64,000 bases of DNA from assembly GCA_945643635.1 (NCBI GenBank), contig CALZFC010000081.1, positions 2,501-66,500 on the forward strand, written 5' to 3'. How positions within the stretch are numbered: position 1 is the first letter of the stretch; every line of letters starts with the position of its first letter. The notes beneath the pieces are model-generated. The model was not told the DNA's origin. It did no database searches and saw only the letters and a program-made list of their open reading frames with translations. The translations under genes and the position numbers were made by a program. Positions 25,921 to 37,532 of the stretch are shown here, piece by piece. This DNA comes from Allodiplogaster sudhausi (taxonomy: Eukaryota; Nematoda; Chromadorea; Rhabditida; Diplogasteridae).

Positions 25921-26131
25921 TTCCTGGAAGAGCATAAGAAGAAGGTTGTGAAGGATGAGCAACAGCCGGTTGGGCAGTTTGACCCGCGCCCTCTACTCCG
26001 TCGTTGGCTTCGCTCTCAATTCAACTCTTCGGCTCGGTCTGAATGTCGGTCTCGTTCTCAGCATTGGCATGACGATCTACTCAGTCAGCTCCTATTCCAA
26101 GGAAGCTCTGAGGCAACGGAAAGAAGGTTTG
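25921..26131 (+). CDS. Candidate exon of the reticulon locus (two competing frames)
   Basis: An acceptor (GATCTGCAG) at 25918 precedes a GC-rich block ending near CGGAAAGAAG|GTTTGC. One frame gives FLEEHKKKVVKDEQQPVG. Another opens at ATG 25955 with MSNSRLGSLTRALYSVVG and continues into a hydrophobic helix (LGLNVGLVLSIGMTIYSV). The second frame has the stronger third-position GC bias and would need translation to start inside the exon. It could be an alternative first exon or a small membrane-protein ORF. Not resolved. Confidence 0.35.
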
Positions 26132-27798
26132 CACCAGACAGAATCTCGTCCTTTCTTGCGCTGCTCCCTTCCAAGGCGCTTCATTTCCATTCACTTCTCA
26201 TCGGAGCTTCTATTGTTTATGCGAACCAAGATTCTTCTTGGAATGAGTTCTTTTCTGTTGCACTGCTGCTTTTCTCAAAAATTGCCATATGAAATGAATC
26301 TTCATAGATTGATTGCTGTTTGTTCTCTTCGGGAATCACTAATATTGTTCCCAGTTAGAACTATCAGCTTTTATTCTCTCTCCCTCTCCTCTCTCACTCC
26401 CTCTCTCTCTCCCCACCCTCTCTCTCTCTCTCTTCCTCCCCTCCTTCTCTGTTTTCTCACTCACTTTGTCTCCCATCTTGAATGGCCTCTCCCTTCTCAT
26501 TCTTCTTTCACTCGCTGCGCGGATTTGTCGATTCTTCCCGACGCCTACATAAACATTAGCCATGAAAAGAGAAATCTTCTTGATTGAACGGAATTCGATT
26601 CGTCGCTTTATCCGCTCTCTCTCTCTCTCTTCTCTCTCTCTCCCTCTTTCTCTTTTCTTCTCGTTTTCCCTAAGAAGATATCCTCGATCGATGGAAAGAA
26701 AACTTGACTCTGACTGAGTGATGAATGAACAGTGAGATGGAATGGCTGTCTACAACTGCCCCTTGCAATCTGCAAAACTTCAAAGTTATTCTCATCTCAT
26801 ACACAGATCGAGGTTTATTTTGTGTACATGTCTGATCGTATTTTCTTTGTCTTTTCCTCTTTGAATGTTCGTTGTCTGTAGTTCTCTCTGTCGCCTCTCC
26901 CTCTCATCTTTTCAACGGTCAAGGTCTTTGAGAGAGAGAGAGAGAGAGAGAGCGAGATACACCTCCTATCCCAGGCTGTGCTGACCCATCTTCTGGAGTA
27001 TGCGCACAATTGATTTAAGATTCCAAGTTGGAGAGGCCGAAAGTGTTTAGTTATTGCACGTGAAAGAAAGCAAAGCTTGCTATTTATCTACTCATTTCCA
27101 GGTTCTATCTTGAATGAAAGATTGAAGGGAGAAGAGATTGGCGGCTCGTCAAAAGGCTGTGAAAGAGAGAGAGTAGCCGTGCTTCCTTTCTAGTCATACA
27201 CATGGCATCCGAGCTTGTGTTATTCCCCTACACGGTGGAGGCATTGAACTGCAAGTGAAGAGACATTGGGCACGGAGAAGAGAGCGCAGAGACAGAGTTA
27301 CAAGAAACAGAGAATGGGCTTACGAAACGCACTCGATGCAGGCAGAGATACAAACAGAAAGAGAGAGAGAGAGAGATAGAGAGACTTAGAGAGTGTTTGG
27401 TGCCTGCTCTAGCAGCGAGAGCGCAGACTGTAAGAGTTCTCGGCTTGCCTGTGAACTGTACACGTTGACGGCCCCTGTGCTATTCTCATTTGTATCAAGG
27501 AGAGAGCAGAGAGACAAGGAAAAGGAGGGAGTGTGATTACGTGGTTAGTGGAGAGAACGAGAGAAATGCAGAACCAGTGAAGGAACGCGATTGGGAGAGA
27601 CGATGAGAGTGAGAGAAGCAAAGTGAGAAGGGAGGGAGAGGCTGAGAGCAGTTCTTGGCCGGGGGCCGGAGAGGACAGAGAGACCTTCACTCACTCGCGT
27701 ATAGTTGACGGTGTCCTGGTTGGTCGTCGTCTTGGTTGAGTCCCTTCTCTCTCCCTGTCTACACTCTCCTCTCTCTCTCGTCATTATCAGAGATTCCA

Positions 27799-28386
27799 AT
27801 GGCTCAGCCCCGATTCCGCAAGGCAAAACAACAGGCGTATGTGCCGAGGGAGGACTTCATTGGCCAAGGTATGCACTCTTCAAGTCATTCCATTTCTGTC
27901 TTGCGTGGAGGTCGTTCCTGGATGTCTCTGATGGTGCCGTTTAAAATAGCTTCAATAGCTCGTGACGGATCCCTGGTCGATTGATCCACCCTCTATTATT
28001 ATTCCATTATTAAATTCAGTTGTGATTGATTAATTGTAGGATGAGTAATGTTGTGTTCTTCGCCCTTCATGGTGCAATGTTGCAATGTCACTGTATTGCC
28101 TTTACAGAAGGGGGGGGGTGTATGGACTGCAAGAGAAATGGGGTGGGGTAGAGCACGTGAATGGAGGATGACTGAAGAGAGAGAGAGAGAGCGATTTCAC
28201 TTTCTTCTTGCTTCTCAACTTCTCGATCCCTTAATCCTGTTCCGTTTATTATCCCCTCGTGAGATAACCCCTTTCCAGCACGGTGTTCACCGATCTCACC
28301 CTTCTTTATCTCCTTTTCTTTCATTTTGGGTATCTTTTCAATTGAATTGGGAATCTTTCTCCGTTGTTCATCTCTCGTGTCTTTGG

Positions 28387-28429
<43 letters not shown>

Positions 28430-28447
28430 CTCTCTCCTCTCTCTCTC

Positions 28448-28494
<47 letters not shown>

Positions 28495-30562
28495 AATCAG
28501 CCTCTCCCCCACTTTCATCGATATTCCCGCTTAGTCAACATATGATTGAACCGGGCCACGTAGGGAGCACTGAATGTCATTGAACGTTGACCGCAAATCT
28601 ACATAAACAGCAGAGTGAGGGGTGCAGGGAAAATCGTTTTATCTGACAGTGAGGTATAATTGGAAGATGTTCTCATTCTCCTCTTTCGCATATGGAGTCA
28701 TTTCACCTTCTTCTTCTTTGTTTCATCCCAGGGTTGGTTTAGCTGCGGCCTCGTTGACTGTAGTGCCTTGGGATATTTTGATACGATGTTTACAAAGACG
28801 TGCGTCATAGCAGGAGAGGAGCCCTTTTTTCTCCGTCTACATTTCGTAGCCCCTCTCATTTTATACCTCCTCTCTCTCTTCTCTCTTTCTCTCGCTCACA
28901 CGCCTCACTCTCTCGCTCTCTCCTTCCTTACACTTTGGCAGTATTGTTGATTGGCATGGCGACACGTTCTTGGTGTGAGAAGGGAGACTCTGTCCATCTC
29001 AGCTCGCGAGTGGCAACGCGAAATGAGAGAGAAGGTATCACAATGGCCGGCCCTTCTCTTCCCTCTCCTTATCTTTATCATTTATCTTATCCCACATTAA
29101 TGATTTGTGGCTTTCCTGACTTTCACGTTGTCTGAGGACAATAGAAAGTTTGCAGTCTTTATGATCTGATTGCAAACATCAGCGGTTAGTGCACTGCGAA
29201 TCTATTCAAAGGCCTGTCGCAGCAGTTTAGTTGAAATAGCTTTTGCGGAGAATAGATGGGTGTCATTGGCGAACAAAAGTGAGAGGTTTATTTTGCAAGT
29301 GAGAAGGAGTACACTTGATCTAATTAGTCTCCTTTGCAGTTCTCGATCTGATCTACTGGCGTGACCCGAAGAAGAGTGGGATCGCGTTGAGCGGAACACT
29401 TCTTGTTCTGTACATCCTCACCCAGTCAGTTCCCTCAGCTGGCTCTTCCCTCCCCTTTCTGATCAAGTTCTCATATTTTCTTACAGCTTCCCGATCATCT
29501 CCGTGATCTCTTACACGGCTCTTCTCGCTCTTGGGGGCACTCTTGGATTCCGCGTTCTCAAGCTTGTTGAGGCTCAGATCAAGAAGACTGAGGGAGGCAA
29601 TCCTTTCCAGGTGAGAAGCCCAACCATAGGGAGAACAGAAGATAAGGAAATGATGACTGTTTGTATGAATTACTGAATGAATCTCTTAAATTGCAGCCCT
29701 ACCTGGAGCAGCCCCTTGAATTGCCCGCTGACAAGGTACGCGAGCAGGTCGATGTCCTCATTGAGCATGGGCAGTGCTTGGCCAAGCAACTCAGGAGACT
29801 TTTCCTCGTCGAGAACATTGTCGACTCTGTCAAGGTGGGTAAGAGAGATAAAGAGGAGAGAGAGAAGGGGGGGGGAGAGAAGAAAGGGCGAAGTCTGACT
29901 GTCTTGAAGTGGCTCATAAGAGGGAGAGTGTTAACTTACAGTTCGGTGCTCTGCTGTGGTCGTTGACGTACGTGGGTGCGTGGTTCTCCGGCACTACTCT
30001 GATCTTCCTCATTGTCATCGGAATCTTCTCCATCCCCAAGGCTGGTCCTTTCTTATTTCTAATCCATTCCATTATTGGTCATTCCATTTCTATAGTCCCG
30101 AGTATCCTCTAGTTATTTTTTGTCTTCCTTCTAATCGTCCTATATTTGAAGCTGTACGAGACGTACCAAGAGCCGATTGATGCACAGCTAGAAGTGCTCT
30201 CCCAGCATATCAACACTGTCACGCAGATGTCAGCTAGGAAGATGGAGATAGAGAGTGAAAGGAGAGATAGAGAGCGAGAGAGGGAAACCAGAGATAGAGA
30301 GAGAGAGAGGAAACCAGAGATAGAGAGCGGAAGATAGAGAGGTATAGAAAAGAAGGGACGAAAAGAGAGATCAGATAACGAGTGAGGAAACGAGCTATAG
30401 AGAAAGAGAGAAGAAACGAGAGATAGAGCGAGAGAGGAAAACTAAAGATCTTTTCTTCGAGTCAACTTCGCTAGTAATTACTACTACTATTTATTTCCGA
30501 TTTCAGTGCGGAGGAAAAGCTGCCATTCCTGAAGCGCGTGGAGGCAGAGAAGAAGGAGCAGT

Positions 30563-30564
<2 letters not shown>
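27799..30564 (+). CDS. Reticulon (short isoform, complete)
   Basis: Seven exons total 651 bp (216 aa): 27799-27868, 29340-29424, 29487-29610, 29697-29834, 29942-30040, 30152-30228, 30507-30564. The start MAQPRFRKAKQQAY is a short isoform-specific exon. The rest is a reticulon-homology domain: VLDLIYWRDPKKSGIALSG opens it, the first hydrophobic hairpin spans LLVLYILTHFPIISVISYTA, a roughly 60-residue loop follows, the second hairpin is LLWSLTYVGAWFSGTTLIFL, and the C-terminus reads IPKLYETYQEPIDAQLEV. Reticulons shape tubular ER membranes through these wedge-like hairpins. The intron after IPK starts with GC (AAG|GCTGGT); only this junction keeps the frame. The C-terminal EAEKKEQ resembles a lysine-rich ER-retention tail. 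The 27799 exon implies an internal promoter within a gene that also has long 5' isoforms. Confidence 0.92.
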
Positions 30565-30597
<33 letters not shown>

Positions 30598-31212
30598 TTT
30601 CCCTCTCCTTTACTCTCTCTCTCTTTCTTCTTATCTTTGTCATCTAAGTTTCCTTCACCCGCTCTCTCGCATTCTTTGCATCTTCTTCGTCAAAATTATG
30701 TTAATGAAACCAAAGCCGAACAAACTTGTGGAAAATATTTGTTGCTTACCGTGATTGGTTCTATTTGAAGTGTTATCTTCTTATTTCCTATGTGTTTGTA
30801 TTTTCCAGAGAAGTTTAGGTTCTATTAGAACCAGAAGAATCCTCCAAACTTTCCTTGTTCCCTCTTTGGCAACTCCGCCGTCAACTCCCGGGGTGGCTCC
30901 GCTTGTTTCAACTCAGTAACTCTGCATTTCTTTTCATGATACCCGTTTTGTGCTGGTGTGGCTTCTTCCCTAAGCTATTTAGTACTGGAGATAAGTGAGT
31001 CTAGATGAGAAAGTAAGATCTGACGCCATTTCAAATCGCTCGCTGTGCTTTGCGATCACCAGCTTTTTTTTTAAATCTTGTTGTATATTGTCTATTTCTA
31101 CGTTTGCATCGCTGATAAGGTCTGTTCTATAAAGTTCTTTTAATCCACTCCATGGTACAGACATCTCATGTTAACAAGAGTGGGAATGATTTTATCGTTG
31201 TGTGATTGGCAC
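30565..31212. other. Intergenic region (converging 3' ends)
   Basis: This is the 3' flank of the reticulon gene (CT run at 30567-30594, then T/C-rich sequence) and the 3' flank of the minus-strand saposin-like gene. No coding signal. Confidence 0.6.
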
Positions 31213-31808
31213 TTAGTCCTTCGGGCAAGATCCGATGTTATCACAAGCAGACGTTGCATTGCGCGACCACAAATGGACCTAAAGAGGGGATGAGTGGGTT
31301 GGATTGGGGAGGACAAGGGAACCTCGTTGAAGGCCTTGTCTGCGATAGCTTCGATGGCAGATCCACAGGACGAGGCACCCAGCAGCTCCTTCAGCTCATT
31401 CTCGCAGACCTGTCAGTTAAGGGACGGTCTCAGTCAACAGGGGAAAGCGGAAAAGAGAATGATCTTGCCGAGTAGAGAGTTTTGTTGAACATTGTGATGT
31501 AGTAGTCGTTGCCGAGTTGCTCGAGACTCTTCTGCAGGAGGAGTGTGCAGAATCGGCAAGAATCCGATTGCAAGGACAGCTCGGTCTTCAACGATTTCTC
31601 GCACTTTTAACTCTTCAAATTTACTTATCTCCAATTATTGAGTGGCTGTTGGTGGAATCGAGTCTGAATTCTGAGATGACCTTGTGAAGAAAAAGTGAAA
31701 TGAGATAAGAAAAAAGAAAAAAGATGAAGTATGAGAGAGAACCTCAGATGGAGAGACGACGACAGCGAGCAGCACGAAGAGGGCTCCGTTCAGGGCAGCC
31801 GCAGTCAT
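31213..31808 (-). CDS. Secreted single-domain saposin-like protein
   Basis: Four exons give 354 bp (117 aa): 31743-31808, 31469-31603, 31323-31409, 31213-31278. The signal peptide is MTAAALNGALFVLLAVVV. The saposin B pattern of six cysteines is present: DSCRFC (C1-C2), 27 residues to VCENELKELLGASSC (C3-C4), then TSACDNIGSCPKD at the C-terminus (C5-C6). NAT is a possible N-glycosylation site before C5. Saposin-like proteins bind or perturb lipids; in nematodes, single-domain secreted forms act in digestion and antibacterial defence. The C2-C3 spacing is only normal if intron 2 (31410-31468) uses a GC donor, TCG|GCAAGA; otherwise a 29-bp intron would be needed and the spacing is too long. A further open block at 31625-31680 does not fit the phases and is treated as intron. 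Confidence 0.8.
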
Positions 31809-32848
31809 TGCTCACTCGCCTCTTGCCTTTCCCAAGAATTTATTATAAATTGACGCAAAGCCGCCAAAATTCTCAAATCAGTCCTGTAATTGTAAGATTA
31901 AATAAAAAAATAAAAATAATGGGACATGTCATTAGTTATGCACATAAGTTAACCTGAGACGGAACCCAGATTATCACTATTGTTGAATGGATTGCTGGCC
32001 TCGGAATACGAGCATTGAGCCGTGCCATCTCTGCTTCTCTGGGCGGCTGTTCGATCTCTTCTCGATACATGCTATCTCCTATGGTAATACCTCCGCTCAC
32101 TATTCTTTCCACTCTCTGTGGCCACGCAACAATATAACTTGTGTAAACATTCCCTTTATATCTTTCTATCTCAGAGTCTATATACTCTCACTTTCTATAT
32201 ACTCTCTTTCTTATCTCCAACATAGTTTTATCTTCTATCTTTCAGTACCTTCCCCTCCGTTCGCTCCACTCAGGAATATCAGACTTGTTCATTTTTACTT
32301 CATCTTGATATAAAGCTGAGTTACATATTCAACTATGAAAAAATAGAAAAAAAACAGCGCTCATAAACGACATTCAGATGTAAATACCAAAAAATATAGC
32401 TTCTTCCTCCCGTAATACATTTACACACAACGCGTTCTATGTATGTATATGAATTCATATGCAAGAAATGTTACTTGAGAAAAAACTGAGTCTTTAAACT
32501 ACAAGATGTTCGCGAAATGAGGAATAGCAATGAATAAGTTTAGGCAGATCACAATGAAAAGTCCGTAATAATTAGCGTATAAAATAAGGCAGGTATTAGA
32601 ATATATTTCTTCAGATACCAGATTCTCATCATATCATTTCTATTCACTGTCCGGGTAGCAGTAGGCTTATTCGAGGAAATCTCGCTCGGTTTTTTTCTTT
32701 AACTTTCACCTCCCTTTTCTATCTTCGTTGACAAATATTTTACAATATTAATTTTAAAAAAGCTTAATGGGACAGAATAAAACTTAAGATTAATGTAAAC
32801 GATGACCCTAAAAGAATAAAAATTGAAAATATTGATTAAGTGAGTGCA
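31809..32848. other. Intergenic region between divergent genes
   Basis: AT-rich sequence lies between the minus-strand saposin-like gene and the plus-strand phosphatase, so it should hold both promoters. Nothing else is recognised. Confidence 0.5.
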
Positions 32849-33004
32849 ATGGCCGAATGGTCATCTCGGAGTTCGAAGACGACCAAATCTCGTTCAAGAG
32901 CGTTGCCCTCCCCTTACGACAAGCTCTCCCATGCTGAGCTCACAGCCATCATCGACCATCTGCTTCTCGGCACGATATCCTCTCTCCTCACCCATCATAT
33001 CCCT

Positions 33005-33048
<44 letters not shown>

Positions 33049-33571
33049 TTCCCTGGCTCTCCCTCTTTCCTGTCTCTCTCTCTCTCGCTCATTCTCTCGC
33101 TCTCCCTCTCCCTCTTTCCTGTCTCTCTCTCTCCATCTCGATCTCCAACTCACTACCCTTCTCTCTCTCTCTCTCTCTCTTATGCTTTAATGCGAAAAAC
33201 ATTTTTTGTTTTACAGTGAACGACTTGTCGAAGCCATCACTGACACACTGCATCAAGGAATTAGACATTCTCAGGTTCTCTCTCTCTTCCTTTCTCTCTC
33301 TCTCTCTTTCCATCGCACTCTCTGATACTTTCCTCTCTAAGGTTGATTGAAACAGCTCGGCCGATCCTCCTGCAGCAGCCAATGCTACTCGAGATCATGC
33401 CCCCCGTCCAGGTTGAGAAGGAGGGAAAGGCAGCCAAGAAGTGTCTTTCTTCAGGTGTGCGGAGACATCCACGGCCAGTACCCAGATCTGCTCAGAATGT
33501 TCAACAAGGTTGGCTGGCCGCATCAGAAGTCCTTCCTCTTCCTCGGAGACTACGTTGATCGTGGAAGGTGG

Positions 33572-33617
<46 letters not shown>

Positions 33618-35084
33618 GGAGTGAGAGAGAACAATCGAATCGTGTCAAAACATGGATTACAGCCAACAGCTGGAGACGATCCTCCTACTCACCGCGTACA
33701 AGGCCGCTTTGCCTGAGACCTTCTTCATGCTTCGCGGAAATCACGAGTGCGAGAACATCAATCGGGTTTGGAAGGGAAGCAGAGAGAGGAATGAGAGGGG
33801 TGGAGAGCATAGGAAAATAGGAAATGGAAGAAAGGGAGAGAATCGAGAACTTTCACTATGCAGGTGTACGGTTTCTACGATGAAGTCAAGCGTCGCTACT
33901 CCGACCGAGTTTTCCACTCCTTCCAGGTTCGTGTTCTATCATTCTCTCTCTTTCTCACTCTCACTCTCTCCTCTTCACTGTCCTTCTCTCTCACTCACCC
34001 TCACTCTCTACCCTTCACTGTCCTTCTCGCTTTCTCTCTCCCTCTCTTTCTATCTCTCTCTCAGCGTCTGTTCAACGTGCTCCCGCTGGCTGCTCTGATT
34101 GGCTCTCGCATCCTCTGCATGCACGGGGGCCTCTCCCCTGAGATGACTACGGAAAACTTCTCCTGGACGACTCTTCGCAACATTGCGGTGTCTTGATCAT
34201 CTCCACCAATGGATATTCTCAGAATGGATTGCAGAGACCAATGGAGCCAGAAGACAGGGGGCTGGTCACGGATCTTCTGTGGTCGGATCCCGACGAGAAA
34301 GCCACTGGATGGCATGAGAATGACAGGTGAGGGATGGAGAGTGGAAGCCATGTCTATCTCTTCCTGCAGAGGAATCTCCGTCATCTTCGGAGAGAACATC
34401 GTCCGCCAGTTCTGCGAAGACATGGAGATCGACCTCATTGCAAGGTACGAGTCTCATCAATCACTTTATATCTGAGGAGTGTTCTTCAGAGGCCATCAAG
34501 TGGTCATGGACGGCTACCAATTCTTCGCCGACCGCCACTTGGTCACGATCTTCAGCGCTCCCAAGTCAGTGAAGTTGTGGATGGAAGTGAACGGAAGACT
34601 TTGACTGCAGATACTGCGGCGAGTTCGACAACAACGCAGCGACGATGTATGTGGACGAGGAGATGTCGTGCACCTTCAAGGTTATTCCCTTTCCACTCTT
34701 CATTCTTCTCCTTCTCCCCTTTCAGATTCTCAAGCCGGTTACTACCAACGTGAGTGTGAAGAAGAGCAAAGGGAGACGACTCTCTGGCCCTGGCAGTGTC
34801 CGTCTTCTTCCCGCTCTCTATATATACCCCTCTCTTTCTATCCTCCTTTCTCATTCTATTCTCCTCTCTGTCTCTTCCTCCTCACTACAATTATCGCCTT
34901 CTCTCTATCTCTACTCTGTACCCCCCCCCCCTCTTTCTCCCTCTGTCTCCTGTCACAGATTTCGCATCTCTCTCTCTCCCTACCCTCTCTATTCCTCTCT
35001 CTTCCTCTCCTCACTCTCAACATCTCTCACTCCAGTCAGTTTCAGATGCGTGCTATTCGTCGTCGTCAGATTCTGCCGCAGTAG
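32849..35084 (+). CDS. PP1-type serine/threonine protein phosphatase catalytic subunit (divergent)
   Basis: Thirteen exons total 1026 bp (341 aa), in frame throughout: 32849-32969, 33217-33274, 33342-33411, 33455-33567, 33663-33765, 33864-33926, 34065-34187, 34235-34326, 34370-34444, 34490-34564, 34611-34680, 34726-34749, 35046-35084. All PPP-family metal and catalytic motifs are present: [49 protein letters not shown] and YCGEFDN. Length and order match PP1, with a Ser/Arg-rich N-terminus ([17 protein letters not shown]) and a basic tail ([12 protein letters not shown]). Differences from typical PP1 include SAPK for SAPN before YCGEFDN and TTENF in the segment after the HGG motif. This suggests a lineage-expanded PP1 paralogue, as worms have in the germ line. 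Intron 1 needs a GC donor (CTCG|GCACGA). Several later introns are only 43-46 bp. Confidence 0.92.
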
Positions 35085-35953
35085 CCGTTTCCCTCTCTCT
35101 TTCTCTGTCCTCTCCTCAGCTGCTCATCTCTCCTTCTCCTTCCTCTCGCTTTGTTCTAATTCGCCCTCTGCGCAGTAATCGGCTGCTCTTATCTAAATTG
35201 CCATCGGCCCAAAGTCAAATGAACAGAATTTGATAAGTCTCCGAGGTTTATAACGAAGCTGGCCATTCATATAATTATCGTAACATTTTAGTAAACATTC
35301 GAGCCATCCGGCGAAAGAAGCAAAGGGGGGGGGTGCTCTCTGGCATTTGAAGTGTTTGCGGAGCGAGATCGAATGGAACACACACGTATTTGATGATACT
35401 GTTTTAGCTGAATTATTAAAGCATATTCCGAGTCACTCAATCCATGTCTGCTTGGAACATGACTTTTCTGGGGCAATTGCAAAAAATTGCCGACTTTTAC
35501 CCCTCCAGGCGCTATTCCGAGGACAAGCTCTTTTAATGGTCATTTCAGCCGCCAAAATTTGTACGAGTTTTTTTTTGACAAAATTAAACCTTATTTTAAG
35601 ATATATGGTGTATAAGTAAGGGATATATAATACCTATATTTGGCTCATCGGAATGAGCTTGTCGAGTGGGTTTAGTAGTATTGAAATACCAGTAGACTAA
35701 TGGGTCATGGGCGGCCTTGCTTGTCAATATTTTAATATCGTGTTTTTTTATATATTTTATTTGCATTTCTGTTAGCGGATGACATTGTTGGCAATGGATT
35801 AACCCTAATACAATTGTAACTGATTAATAACTAATTGAAAATGAATATCAGATTTAAAACATCCCCCCAGGGATTTCGGTCAACTGGTCAAGGTATAAAA
35901 ATTTTTGGGAATTTTTGTTGCTTTGGTCTGATGGCATGCATAAGATGGACCTT
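35085..35953. other. Intergenic region (converging 3' ends)
   Basis: AT-rich sequence between the 3' ends of the phosphatase and the minus-strand BAR-like gene. No feature recognised. Confidence 0.55.
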
Positions 35954-37532
35954 TTATTCAACGGGAAAACAGGGAAGAGACGCGGAATCTCGCATCTCCG
36001 AGCTAGTTCGCCAGCGAACCCGACTTGGATTTCCCGTGCTGAATAGGCAAGAATAGCTAAGACCTTTCTCGCTTTCTCTCCAATGAACCTTGGAGCTGGC
36101 AGCGAGGCCGGCCTTCTCCACGAACGGCTCCTTGCTTGACAGCGTCATCGGGTCCTGCAGAGACAATCTTCAACTGCGAGAGACTGAAACTCTTCCTTAC
36201 CGGCCTGGCAGGACGGCGGAACTCCCCCATCTTCTCGATCTGACCATGCAGCTGAGTGATCATCGGACGAGTCCCCGCAGCAGCCGCGCGGTGGAAGTCG
36301 CGCTAGGCCAAGGATTTCACTCTCTCCTCTCTCCTCTCTTCAATCTCTCCTCTCTCCTCTCTCCTCTCTTCAATCTCTTCACTCTCTCCACTCTCTCCTC
36401 TCTTAAATCTCTTCACTCTCTCCAGTCTCTACTCTCTTTCGTCTCACAGTCTCGACGAAGATGCTCATGAAGACTTCGCGGTGCTTGTCGTAGACTGCGT
36501 CCATCTGGGCCAGCTTCTCGTCCACCCAAAGCAACTCACTTGCACCATCGCTCCATAGACAAAGTAGGAAAGACAAACATGGAAGGGGAGAGATAGTAGT
36601 AGTGAGAGGTAGGGGAAGAGGGAGAGAGAGGAAGAGTGAGAGAACGAGAGAAAGAGAGAACGAGAGAGAGAGAGAGCGAGAGAGAGAGAGAGAACTTTGG
36701 CATGCTGTGCGAGTAGTCGTGCGCGAGCGTCGCGTGCCTTGGCAGCAGCTTTGGTCTCCTTGCCTTCGTCCTTCTTCCTTGCCGCTTTCTCAGCTGCTTC
36801 CTTGCTCTCCTTGTCCATCTTCAGCAGCTCCTTTGCCTCCTGCAAACAAGTTTACCTTGCAAATCTGTCATCAACGGAACTGTCTCATAAATGTTTTGGT
36901 GAATGAAGAGAAGATCTGTTCCAACCTTGAGGATGAGGCTGCCCTCTCCGTTCAGCCATTCCTGCAGCGGCTTCAGCTTCTCCACCATCATCCAGTAGTG
37001 CTCGTTCTGCAATCAAAAGCTAATCGGTTGCAATGGAAGAAGAGAGGCGACTTCTCTGGCCGCCCATTCCCGGAAAACGCCAGCCATCTGCTGGAGAGCC
37101 ATTCCAGCTGGTGAGTTGTCATCGAACACGTTCCCGAACTCAAGCACACATCAGTCTCTTCAATGCATCAGCCCCTCCCGATGTCTCCTACCATTTCCCT
37201 TCTCTCGCTCAATCCACCGTTCTCCATCTCTTCTCCCTCCTTTTCTTCTCTGCCTGTCTCATTCTTCTCTCTCTCTCTCGCTCTATCTCTCTCTCGCCTT
37301 GTCCAGATCGGCACAGATGACACTGGTGATGGAGTCCTTGTTGCGAATGGGCTTGACGAGTCTGCCCGCGGCGTGTTCGAATGCAGTGACCATCTCGCGA
37401 GTGGAATCGTAGAGGCCCTCAAGCAAGCATTCACTAAAGCCATAGAGAGATAAAGACCTGGAAGTCTTCAATGTTGTCCTTCGTGGTGCTGATGGCCACT
37501 TCCTCATTGATCGGTGTCTTAGACGCCGCCAT
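35954..37532 (-). CDS. BAR-like coiled-coil protein, possibly CIBAR/FAM92-related
   Basis: Exons 37458-37532, 37315-37417, 37052-37107, 36926-37006, 36696-36839, 36448-36534, 36201-36302 and a last exon from 36154 join in phase. The start is MAASKTPINEEVAISTT. The chain is almost entirely helical: YDSTREMVTAFEHAAGRL, MALQQMAGVFREWAARE, VEKLKPLQEWLNGEGSL, a Lys/Glu/Ala coil (EAAEKAARKKDEGKE), VDEKLAQMDAVYDKHREV, then FHRAAAAGTRPMITQLHGQI. Order and spacing resemble the BAR domain of FAM92/CIBAR proteins, which bind curved membranes at the ciliary base, but that is by recollection of the family pattern, not alignment. The end is uncertain: the last exon either reads through to a stop at 35954 or splices at SSK|GTTCAT (36089). 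Confidence 0.6.

Noticed and set aside
31625..31680. Extra exon in the saposin-like gene (VISEFRLDSTNSHSI)
   Set aside because: It has fair splice sites but ends in phase 2, and no downstream acceptor accepts that phase; skipping it gives a complete in-frame protein.
37261..37320. A GC donor (GACAAG|GCGAGA) in the BAR-like gene
   Set aside because: A GT donor a few codons upstream (ATCT|GTGCCG) gives the correct phase into the next exon, so no GC donor is needed there.
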